The translations under genes and the position numbers were made by a program. Below, piece after piece: positions 40,501 through 52,500 of a DNA stretch of 64,000 nt (the first letter of the stretch is position 1; every line of letters starts with the position of its first letter). A model generated the notes under the pieces. The model made no database searches. It saw nothing but the letters and a program-made list of their open reading frames with translations, and was not told where the DNA came from. The stretch comes from Lepas anatifera (Eukaryota > Arthropoda > Thecostraca > Lepadidae): assembly GCA_034440635.1 (NCBI GenBank), contig JAOTON010001569.1, positions 42,000 through 105,999 of the forward strand, read 5' to 3'.

Positions 40501-43500
40501 TGATCAAAACTGGGGACCCCTGAGAATCTCTCGGGGCTCCTGAAATTAGTTATTCGGCAGCACCTCTGAGACTAATTATTGGCCCCCCCAGATTTACTCT
40601 GGAGGGGGCTGAGACTGACTATCCAGATTAGCTCATGGGGTCCCCTGAGGCTGTCTTTGGGGTGGGAGAGGGGGACTGGGAATGACTTCCAACAGCCCTC
40701 TGAGACTTACTCTAGGGCGCCCCTGAGACAAACACCCCGGGGGGGCGGAATCACCTCTGAGACTGAGTCTTTGGCGTTCCTGAGACTGACTCTCGGAGGC
40801 CCCCTGAAATAGACTTTTGCGAGGCCCTGAGAACCACTCTCTGGGGCCCCTGAGACTAGCTCGGCCCCCACACTTCCCCTGAGACAGACTCCCGGGGCCC
40901 CTGATACCGACTTTTGGGGCCCCTGAGACCAGCCCTCTGGGGGCCCCGAAATCTGCTTTTGGGGGCCTTGAGAGTGACTCTCAGGGCGGGGGCCTTGAGG
41001 CCGACTCGGGACGCCCTGAGAACAAATCTTCAGGGGCCCTGAGACTGATTCTGGGGCCCCGGGATCAGATCATTCTTTGCAGTGGTTCAGATTGGCCCAA
41101 GGGGGGGTCTGCGGACGCCTAGGGCCCCCTTGGCTACACCATTGCATCTACACTTTCGGGGGCCCTCCGAAATCACTATTTGGAGGCCCCTAAAATAATT
41201 TCTCCCCCAGACCAATACTCCGGAGCCCATTGATACTAATGCCCGGGGGCTTCTAAGAACAAGCTCGGGGTCCCACTTAGACTTGGCTCAGGGGCACCCT
41301 TAGACCCATGCTCGCGCTTTTCTCGGGAGTAACTTGACACCGATGTTCCGGAGCCCTCAAGATCAATATTTTGAGCCCCCTCCGAGACTAATGCTCGGTA
41401 CTCTGGAGTCCCTCAATGCCGATACTCGGGGGTCCTGAACCCAGGCTTGGGGGCCCCTGAGACCAAACTCTGCGTCCATGAGATCAATGCTCGTGCCTCA
41501 CTCATGAGTCCCTCGATATCAATAGTCGGGTGCACCCCGAGGGGGGCCCTGAACCCCTGAGACCAAGCTCGGGGGCCCCTGAGACCAAGCTTGAGGGGAC
41601 CCTGAGACCAAGCTCCGGATGCTCCCTGGGACCAAGCTCGAGGGCCCCTGACACCAAGCTCGGGGGTTCCCTGAGACCAAGCTCGAAACCCCGTGAGACC
41701 AAGATCGAAAGGCCCATGAGACCAAACATCGAAAGGTCCATGAGACCAAGCTCGGTTGTCCCCTGAGACCAAGTTCGGGGCCCCTGAGACCAAGCTCAGG
41801 GGCCCCCGAGATCAATGTTCGGTATTCCAGAGCCCTCGATACCGATGATCGGGGGCCCCCTGAGACCAAGCTCGGAAAGCCCGTGAGACCAAGCTCAGGG
41901 GCCCCGAGATCAATGTTCGGTATTCCAGAGCCCTCGATACCGATGATCGGGGGGTCCCCTGAGACCAAGCTCGGGAGCCCCTGAGACAAAGATCAGGGGC
42001 CCCCGAGACCAATGCTGGTGTTTCCCAGTGCATACGGTCAGCCTTATGCATCAGATACCCTCGGATGCCCCCCTGAGACCAAGCTCGAGGGCCCCCTGAC
42101 ACTAAGCTCGGGGAGAGGGGGACCTGAGACCAATATTGGGGGTCCCCTGAGACTAAGCTCGGGGCCCTGAGACCAAGCTCAGGGCCCCTGAGACCAAGCT
42201 TGGGGCCCTGAAACCAAGCTCAGGGCCCCTGAGACCAAAATCGACAGGCCCTTGAGACCAAGATCGAAAGGCCCGTGAGACCGAGCTCAGGGGAGGGGCC
42301 TTGAGACTAAGCTCGGGGGCCCTGAGGCCAAGCTCGGGACGCCCTGAGACTGAACCTAAGGGTCCCTCAAGATCAATATTCGGTATTCTGGAGCCCTCGA
42401 TACCGATTATCGAGGGCCTCCTGAGACCAAGCTCGGGAGGGCCCCCGAGACCAAGCTCAGGGGCCCCGAGATCAATGGTCGTGTTTTTAGTGCATAAGGT
42501 CAGCCCAAGGGGATCCGCGGACCCCAAGGACCCCCTCCCCTGGCTACGCCACTGTCAGAACATCTCAAGGGGCCCATTCAAGCTCAGTGGTCAGTGACTG
42601 TATAGCCTTATAGGGGGTCCCAGACCATCTCAGGGGCTCTCAGTTCAACACAGAGGCCATTATTAGCTCTGATGGCCAGATAAGCGTAAGGGCCCGGATC
42701 ATCCAGGGGCCCCTTGTCGGCATATATGGGGTTTCAGAACAGTTCAGGGTTTCAATTAAAGCTTACAACCCAATTTCAAGGCAGGGGCCCTATTACTGTG
42801 CAGGGGCCTCAGATAAGTTTAGGGTCTTCTGTGCATCATAGGGGATCCAGATTAGCGCAAGGGACAATATTAACTTTACGGTCCCAGCTCAGCTCAGGGG
42901 CCCCCAGGTCGGTGGATATAGGGCCTGGCCAACTCACAGGGCCCTGTTCAAGGTCACGGCTCCTAGCTCAGTTTAGGCATCCTAGAACAGTTCATGCTGC
43001 CCAAACCACCTCAGGGGCGCTCAGTTCAGCTCAAGGGGCCCAGATTAGCTCGTATGGCATCAGAGACCAGTTCAGGGGCCCCCAGAAGCTCAGGGGACCT
43101 TAAAATCGACTCATATGACCTCAACTTAGTTTAGGGGTACAGGTAAGTTTAACGGAGTTCCGGGGCAAGCTATAGTTAGAGTTTCTTGCTTAATATTACA
43201 GTTCTTGATATTCTTATCTCCGTTGCGGGGGCCCATCACTGAAAAGTGGGGGGCCAGTGGCCCCCTGGCCCCCCGGTTCCTACGCCTATGCATGTAGGCA
43301 TAGCAGCAGTCGTTTAATGGGCACGCTTTCTGAGAGGGAACAATGAAGGTGGCCATTACGCATTGCTTCATCCGCCGTTAGGATCGGGCCAGATAGCCGT
43401 TTTCGTAATCGGCACGGCTCACGCAGACTGCGTTAATTGTCTGCTACAAAGCTTTGACAAGAAAATGAAGTGTTGGCGGTGTTGCATGCAAGAAGGGTGC

Positions 43501-46500
43501 TCCGATGATCGATCCTTGAACAATGGTGATTGCCAGTGCTTCAGGGCCCAACAGGCAGTGTTATGCTATTTTTAACGTTCGTTGTGTAGCGATCCATTGT
43601 CCTTATGTGGAGATTTGACAATCAGACTTTTGCTTGCGCCAGATCCTTTTCGGCTGTCATACGCCTGACATGTTGGTACGTAAATTAGTATCCCAAAATA
43701 CGGAATTTGGGTATTTTTTACCGTAAGAATTGAGCTTGCATGAGACCCGAATGCGGCGATATGTAGGATCAAATGCAAGCGTTCGTCCCAGGGGTGATGA
43801 AACAAACCCGCTTATCACATCCTTTCTGGCGTTGATTAATCATAGTTTCCTGTGGAGAAATATACGATGACTTCAAAAAGAACATATTGCAGTCGTTTAA
43901 ACCCTCGCCCCGGCAGGGGGTGTCTGAACACCCCCATCGGGTTTTTCCAGTGGGACCAAAGAATGGCGTCGCGAAGCGCCCCCGTATTTGGCACACCTTA
44001 TCCTTGATCAATTCTGAAAAAAATTCAAGGTCGGGTCATTTCAGGTCAGGTCAGGTCACCAGTATAGGTCAAGTGAACTCAACCTGCAAAAAAATTAGGA
44101 TAACACAAGTAAGAACGGGTTTTATCTATCGAATTGAACTCATGGCATGATGGGCCCACCAAGCGCTTCAAAATATATATTCCGAGATTTTTATATCGAT
44201 GCCCTAGGGTCAGATACGGACACTGGTGGTGTAACTGATCCACGGCCATGCCCACGCCGATCCACGCCCCCGCTAAACGGTTCGACCGCGCGCCGACGCG
44301 TCTCAACTATTTGCGAAAGTATTTTGTGACTCCGTTTCTCCACCGTATTCCGTGCGCAAGTCACACGTTAGGTCCCGGTGTGTGAAACTTGCATGTATTC
44401 GTTCTCTCATTAGCTGAGAGGTGGGCTAAGAAGCCGGACATGAAAGATTGCGTAGGCTTGCCAGTCGACGTGCGGCCGCATTTTTGTATGTACGCGGAAA
44501 CTCAGCTGCTGCCTGCCCAGACCGCCAGGAAAACACCAGCTGCAGCCGTGCGATAGGGTCTGCGGAGTAGACCGCGGAAGTGGTGCCGCCCGCTGATGCG
44601 GCCGGCGCCGGCTCCGGCTCCGTCTCCAGCTCCGTCTCCGCATCCATAATGCATGTCCGCCGCGCGTGCCGGACCGTCAGCTGTGCTACCCCCCTCCCGA
44701 CCCCCGCCAGCGTCCTTCGCACGGAGGGCGAGCTTCCACGCACCCGCCGGTGGCATAGTGTCCCCCAACTGGTTTTGGTTTTAGCCACCCGTGTATGTTA
44801 GCAGCGGTCAGTTTTGTTTTGGCACGGGTACACGTTGTCCAGCAGTGTCCGTCCGTACTCAGGCTGATTTCGTCTATGGTTCAACGAGCAGAGGAATCTA
44901 GTGAGTCGAGTGGAACAGAACTGGTCAGGATCATTTGGTTTCAAAGCTCGCACAACAAGCGCGTGGCGTGGTGGCCCTGATGGTCCCTGTAGACGTGGCC
45001 GGTGCCCGCCGTCGTAGGCGCGACCAAGCCGTCTCAAACGGCGCTTCGATGGGAATGTATCGTGTACCGACAAAAAGAGAAGGGATCCATCAATCTTCAA
45101 CCTGCTGCTGACAAGAAGCTTTACTCTCTGGAACCAAAATCCGTCGAAGTTGGGGTCTTTGTTACCTACCTATCAAAATGGCTACACAACTATGCGATTT
45201 ATCTCCAATTTGGTTGAAATTGGGAAGTTATGTGCGGAAAGTGGGGAGGCAGGTCTTATTCCGATGCGTATACCGAGTGTGACAGGCTCCTGATGCGAGC
45301 CGTTCGACCCACCTGTCCCAGAGCCGTAGGCGGTGCCGCGGCAGGACGGCGTCTGGCTCAGCTGACAGCACCGGGCCGGCGGGGAGGGGAGGATAGGGGT
45401 GGCGCCGCTGGCCGCGGGAGGTCGGCCGCTGCGGGGGCGTGCTGGTGCCAGGCCCGACCGGGCCCAGCTGCCGCCCGCCCGCCAGTCGCCGCCTCAGCTG
45501 CGGCACGGCACGTGCCGTACTACCGGGATCGGCCGAGCATCTGCATCCCGCATACTGATCACAGCGCGCCGCCTGTTAAAGTGGCGCGGCGCCGCTGCCG
45601 GCGCAGACAGCCGCCGCCGCCGGCCCGTGCACGTCGCCAGTGGGTTCTGTGATTCGGTCGCAGCGTGATGTCTCTGAATAGGCCGGCGGGCGCCGCCTGC
45701 TGGACTCTGGCCTCGACCCTCGCTCCTCATCATAATCCAAATGGTATGTGACACAAAGATGGGGTTTTCGTGTTGTTCCATGTAATTGTGCTAGTTTTTG
45801 GGATACGCCTCCCCTTTTCATCAGTAATTCGCATTATGTCAGGATGGTGTCAGTCGTTTGGAAGAAACTGATGCTCTCACTGGTATTTCTTGTTCGTTCA
45901 ATTATCTTAGACGCATAACAAGTTGAGACCCGGCTTCTCCGTGCTGATGTGGCGGCCGGTACGTGCCGCTCCCGCTGCGACGGGGGACGTTTTTGTGCTG
46001 GACGGGTGGTTCCGGCGCTGGCGCGCGAGCCGGATGCTCTGGAATGCAGCCGGGTCGTGCCACTGAACCACTGGGCGGCTGGACGGCGCGCGCCGCTCCC
46101 ATTCCGGCCCGGTGTGACTTCCTGCCGCCGCCGCGCACCAAACGTCCGTCCAGGCCGAGCACGGTCCTGACACCATACCAATCTGTCGCATGTCCTGTCT
46201 GAATTTAAGGTGGTCTGCGCCCTGGACTGGTGATCAGGGCTCGTGTTATAGGTCTCGAGAATTCTGCCAAAGTTTTTTTGTGGTGCTTTCCGTGGCCTTG
46301 TCTTATGTGAATGGCTTGTTAGATGAGCCTGCAGCGTTCCCGGTGAAATTCTCTATTTGGCTAGCTCCCACTCGGTGGGAGCTAGGATCGAGCCACGACG
46401 ATACATTGACACGTTCTGGCTGCACGGAACCTTCAGACATACAAGATTTTATGACGTTAAGGCATTTTGAATCCAACTCCATGAATTCCAGATCGCTTCG

Positions 46501-49500
46501 GCACTCGTATACAAAGTTGTAGATGCTAATCCGCTTTTTTCGTGTCCGCTTTCCGCTTTCAAGATTTCGCGAAAGTTTGGATCCTAAAGAATACTCCTCA
46601 ATTTGATGGAAACTGTATTCTGAGTGGGATGCTGCTGATTAGCTGGGTCTATGCCCCAGGATCATTGAAACTTCTCTGGACCCGAGAAGAGCTGGTGGCA
46701 GCAGCTGTTGTCCCACGCAGATACTGGTCAGCAGAGCTCTGAACGTATCTGTCAGCAAACTCCTGAAGGTACTGGTCAGCAGACCTCTGAACGTACTGTT
46801 CAACAAACCCCTGAACGTAGTGGTCAGAAAATCTCCGAAGGTACTGGTCAGCAAATCTCCGAAGGTACTGGTCAGCAAATCTCTGAAGGTACTGGTCAGC
46901 AAATCTCCGAAGGTACTGGTCAGCAAATCTCTGAAGGTACTGGTCAGAAAATCTCTGAAGGTACTGGTCAGCAAATCTCTGAAGGTACTGGTCAGAAAAT
47001 CTCTGAAGGTACTGGTCAGAAAATCTCCGAAGGTACTGGTCAGCAGACCTGTGACAGTTTCTATAAAATAATTGTACGATTAGTACAAGTATACAAGTAA
47101 TTGTACGATAATTGTGAGGAGTTTGAAGACCCACACGGATGACCGGTTGGCCACTGGCGGCGGAACTAGGGGGGGGCACCGGGGAATGGTGCCCCCTTAA
47201 ATAATACATTTTAACACTAACCGTATTACGTTGACTGGAAAGAAATGGGTTGAAAAGCCCATGGTGCTCCCTTAAATTCGGACGTTCCTCTGTCACTGTG
47301 GTTGGCTTGGGGGACGGGGGGCCATTGCCTGCATTCAGACTGAGATCGCCTGAATTAGTGTGGGTTCAATTCCCACGACAGGAAACAAACAGTCTTCCGT
47401 GTTTCATCTTGCCAGGTGGAAAGCTGCATACCACCCGTGCTAAATGCTCCTTGTAATTAGGCAAATGTGGCCGTTGGCAGTGCCCCTAAGAAGACATTAA
47501 AAATATAATCTTTAATCTTTCAATAGAAACTTTAGTTGACACGCGTCAATTTTCTGTCACAATGTCAGCTTTTCAGTCGGTCGTACTGTGTGCCTGGTAT
47601 TTGCCCATACAGTAGCGCCATCCCCGTCACCGCTGCCGTGCCTCGCGTCACGTTCGCGGAACCAGGCGCAGTTATGTATCTTCCTGTAATCGACTGATAT
47701 GCCATGTTTATCATCAACACAACGCAGTTGTGTACTTGCTCCAAATCTGAACTGGAGCAGTACAATACCACCCCCCGTTACGTGGTCGTCTCAAGGAGAT
47801 CTAGGGACAAATCGAGAGGCGCGATCGTATGCTGTATATTTTCATGGAATACCCATAGACTTCTTAAGTGTCTGGGCACAAAATGAGAGTGTAGGACGGC
47901 GTCTCAGTGCTGGCGCGTGGCTGCCACTGCACAAACATACACACCGGCCTGTGGTTCCGTGAAGCGGCGCCACCGAGGAACTGAGCTGAACCAACACAGA
48001 CAGACGCTGGCGCCGTCTGACTCACGCCGTCACTTCACCGCCGGACGCCACTCACCGGCTACTGGAAAACGGCCCGGAGAGGTGCGTGCGCAGAGCCATG
48101 CTCCCTGGAAATGGCGACGTACGGCGCCTCGCCACTTGGTAGGTTGGGTCAGCCACACGAGCACTCTGAGATCGCCTAGTGTCACTTCAGGCGATTTGGG
48201 CGTCATGGCGGCTGACTGAGCTAGGCCCAAATCATCACACCCTTTTCGGTGCAGGGCTGAGACATGACAAAAGTGCGGAAATTCCCGCGGACCTTGCGTG
48301 GGGTGATGATCGTCAATTGCTGCAGACAATTAGGCAGTTGAGATTTGGATTGAGAACTACATATTGATCAGTTTATACATCGCAGTGCCGTTGTCTGTCG
48401 TTGGACGGTAAAAGGCTTGATAGTATATGAACAGCTGATGGGAAAGACGAGCGGCTGGTGGCGGCGGATGAAAACGTGTTGGTAGTGGATTTGAGCCAGG
48501 TGGTAGCAGGTTGCGCTCATTACGACGTCTGCTCTTAATTAACATGATCCAGAGCCTGGATTTCATGACCTATGACTCTGGGATAGCTAGGTGGATGATG
48601 TGAGCACATAAGATAACTTATCAATTGCATGTCCTACTGGACCATTATTTTCGCCAAGAAGTCTGGAAAAGCGGACTTATCGGGCTAATGTAATGACATA
48701 CGAGTGAACGGGTGTAGCTGGGTATTGGCTGTCGGGGCTGTAGTTGTGCATAGTCAGCGCTTGCAGGTTTATGAGTGAGGTGTAAAGAACTGCACCGTTC
48801 TTATCATACCACTTCAATCATAAGTGTCGCCACCGGCAAAAAAGTGGGGGGACAGCCAAACTTCAACCTGATGCTGACAAAAAACTTTCAACATCAGTAC
48901 CAAAAACTGTTCGAATTTGGGCTCCTCGTTGCCTTCCGCAGCGGCTGGATATAAGAATGTCCGGCTTCCTCTTATTTTGACTGAGATCAGGCAATTTTTG
49001 GCCAAAAAGTGGGGCATGGCCCCCTGCCCCCCCTCTTTCGACGCGTATGACTTCAATCGTCCTTTGAGCCAGTTATTAAAGGGAATGTGGCACCTTGGTC
49101 GAATCGCGGAATTTAGTGTAATTAGGGGGATTTTTAGGCGAAAATCATAAAAACAGCCATGATTTCTCTGAAAAATGTACAATGGGCTTAATATTTGGAT
49201 TTTTAAATGCTCCTCTAGGGTGAAAAATAAACCTCTGCCAGTGGATGACGTCAATCTAGCAACTACTACCATATTTAATAGGCTTCAAGGGCTTCAATTG
49301 ACAGATTACTCAACGTGACGTCAGCGCTGTCGTCACACCAACAGCTGACAACTGTGGCCGCCTGGCTGTTGTAGGTTTGGGGTACATTTCAGGTAGGTTC
49401 TTAGCTTTTCTCGAAATAAATTTTTGAACTTCAAGACAAGTGATATATTGGGTACCGGGTTTTCCGGCATGCTTTACAACTTGCTATCTCAGTAAAAATC

Positions 49501-52500
49501 ACGTTATTAAGTTGCCACATTTCCTTTAAGGGGGACTGAAGCTTTGCCAAATCGGAGCGTCAATTGGCGCAGATGTGAACCGCTCACAAATTCAACCCAG
49601 AGCTTCGAAATATGTTCAAACCGGAGGCAGTGTGCATGAGACCACCGTGCGATAGGCCACCACCATGTGGGATTGCGTTAACACGCGCAATGGGGGTCCC
49701 AAAGTGCCCTCCCACTAATTTTTTCCGACGTGGCCGGAGAATCATTCGCTGTCAGAAAACGCTACTTTGCCACATTTGAGAGAATTCATGAACGCGTTGA
49801 TTGGTGAAGGAATTTAAAAATCGGTCAATAATTTGACGTCAGGCTTTCCAAGTCGAAACATTTATTTTGAGACCGTCACAATCACGCCGTCGCACCAGTT
49901 CGCCGTCGCACTGCAGACCGAGTGTTGACGTCATAGTGGTATATATAGTCATGTTCAGGGTTGGAAAAAGCCGGCTTAAATTGAATTTATGCCAGCCAGC
50001 GGCTTTTATTAATTTAAGCCAGTTTAAACCGGCTTAAATTAATAAAAGCCGGCTTAAATTCAGAATCAATGAAAGACCCATTCAATTCAAGAACACCCTT
50101 TCATATCAAAGATAGATAGGTGAGAACTGCACAATACTATCAATTTGCATATTGTTTGAAGAATTTGAGTTGAGCATGTCGTCCATCAAGTTGGCTGAGC
50201 ACAAAGTCAATGTAATTAATACTGGCAAGCTGGAGCATACTGTTGCGAACAGGTGAATGTGATACTGTTTCAACAGTTCACGTAATCACAGCGTTTTACC
50301 TGGATGTGGAGATAGGTCACATATTCTTTTGCTATTATGGTTGGTTAGATATATGGACTTTACATAGTCATTAAAACAATTCCAAAACAAGGCAAAACTG
50401 TATTGGTCTCACACAAAGCGTGACAAATTATTATACAAAAAAACATTCATTGAGCAGCAACATATCACGTTGCTCGACTGCATCATGTCGGCTTAATGAC
50501 GGCCGCGCAGGGCCCTGTGCCAGAAAGACAGCTTTGCATTTGAAAATTGGTGGTTAGAATTTTGGCCCTGTTCATACTTAAGCCATTTACTCTATCGTGC
50601 TTTTTTGGTGGTCTTTTAGTGGATGTTGGCCAATATCATTTGGTTCATGGTTATTGGAATGCAAAGGTATTTGTTAAAATGTTAATGATAGGTTAGCTTG
50701 TGCTAGGGTTTTTGTTAGCGTCTGTGACACTCCAAAAATATTTGTTTAAGATTAGTAAGCTCTTATGAACATGAATATGGTATTTATACTTTAAGTTACA
50801 TATTATTTTTGAAAATATGAAAAACAGATCTCGCGAGAACTTAACGTGAGTGGCTTTTATTATTGTCATGATAAGTGGTTTAAACCAGGGTGGCATAAAT
50901 TAATTTATGCCAGCCGGTTTAATCCATGGTTTAAACCGGTTTAAACCAGAACGTGGCTTAAATTTGCCAACCCTGGTCATGTTATATGTCAAGGTGAACC
51001 TACATAAAGGTCAAGGTCAATGGTCACAGGTGACCCCAATATTCCGGTCTGATGACATTCAGTATGACGTAAAAAGACCTTTGACCTTGACCGTGACCTT
51101 GACTGGCCGTTACTACAGAGTGACTCCCCAGTTACGGCCGTAGTTCCGTCTTTTTCAAGGTCAAAACCTCATTTCCCGCCCAAAGGCTGCTTTAGTGTCA
51201 GCTATATTCCACATTATTGGGAATATGTCAAATTGTTACGTCACAGGTCATTGATCTTAATCTCAGAATTTTAGAGAACACTGTGTTGGGCCTTCCATCT
51301 ATGATCTTATTCCGCTTTCGCTGTATTCCCTGCTTTTCCGCATAACCACGTCATTTTCCAATATGTCTACTGCACGGCCCAAATTTGACGTTTACGCCCT
51401 CGTTTGACCTTGAAGATATTGACCCGGGTACATGAAACTTTACCATACGGTAGATCACCGTCGCTCCCACACACCCCCAATGGACTTTTTCTAACCCTCT
51501 TTGTTTTCGAGGTCTCAGGGTGGGGGCACCCCCACTGCGCTTTGACGCTAGATCCCTCTCCACTGCGTATGTTAAAACAGAAATTACATGGTATGAATGT
51601 GTCATCCAACTAGATCCCTACCCGTCAAACAGTTTGACTTCGGGTTATCACGGTCACAACTGTTTTCACCAGCCTGGACGACTGAGTAGGTCTTGTCTCT
51701 GTCTGTTGAGCCGGCATCAGCTGACTCGGCGTGCCTGGCGTGTCCGCCAGACCGGGAGCGCTACGACCCGCGCCGGTTCCAGGGCCAGGGCGTGCTCTTC
51801 AAGGGTAAGCTGATCGGCGTGCTGGCGGTGACGGAGGCGCGCGGAGACCGGATGTGCCAGGACGCGCTGGCCGAGCTCAAGATGGCCATCCGCGCCGCCG
51901 GCGAGCACAAGCAGAAGGTGGTCATCAGCGTCAACATCGACGGACTCCGGCTGCGCGACGAACGCTCTGGGGTCAGTGCTGCTGGAGGAGGCGTGGCGGG
52001 AGATGTTGGTGCCGGGCTGCTCTGGGGGGGAGGAGAGAGAACGGGTTCATTGCCCTCGTGGGCAGGGACTGGGACCTGTAAAGGTATTAGTACACATTTG
52101 TGGTTTACTCGATAGATTGATATTAGCTTTTGTGAATGTGGGGTGGATTGTGTGGTTCAGACCCACAAAGGATCAATTCATCGAGTTGGGATGGTCGAAG
52201 CAATGCATTACATGTCATCTCCTAAGACTGGTAACTTTATTCGGCGTGGATATTGCCACGACGTACCAAACAGCGCCCAGTTACAAAATTATGGGGATAG
52301 TACTGCTTATCTACATTCTTGGACTTTTACGTGAAATTTGATGAACAGCTATGTGAGCCTCTGCATGAACATGCAGATGAAGTACCGAACTTCTTCGTTG
52401 TTGGCGTTATCTTGCAATTTCTTGTATTATCTCAAAGCCATAAGAGAAATATCAACCTTGGGATAGCAACTCCAGCTGTTCGACCCCGGTAAAATATTCA

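Larger units (their letters stand above)
37709..43290 (+). mobile_element. Large hAT-like element carrying tandem repeats, host of a nested element
   Basis: It starts CAGGGGCGTAGGAACGG and ends CCGGTTCCTACGCCTATG. Perfect 8-bp duplications CATGTAGG flank it (37701-37708, 43291-43298). The interior holds a SINE (38360-38755), an irregular array of GGGGCCCAGATCAGCTCA-like units (about 38830-39390 and 42560-43130) and a complete nested element (39398-42554). Without the inner element it is about 2.4 kb. No transposase was found, so it is non-autonomous. An extra terminus-like motif near 38790-38807 hints at rearrangement or fused copies. Confidence 0.75.

Noticed and set aside
41413..42102. GLRGP/VSGAP repeat frames on the - strand
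   Set aside because: They follow from the CCTGAGACCAAGCTCGG array inside a non-autonomous element.
46649..47296. 215-codon - strand and 130-codon + strand frames with 8-residue repeats
   Set aside because: A 24-bp minisatellite without stop codons opens frames on both strands; no family motif or gene context.
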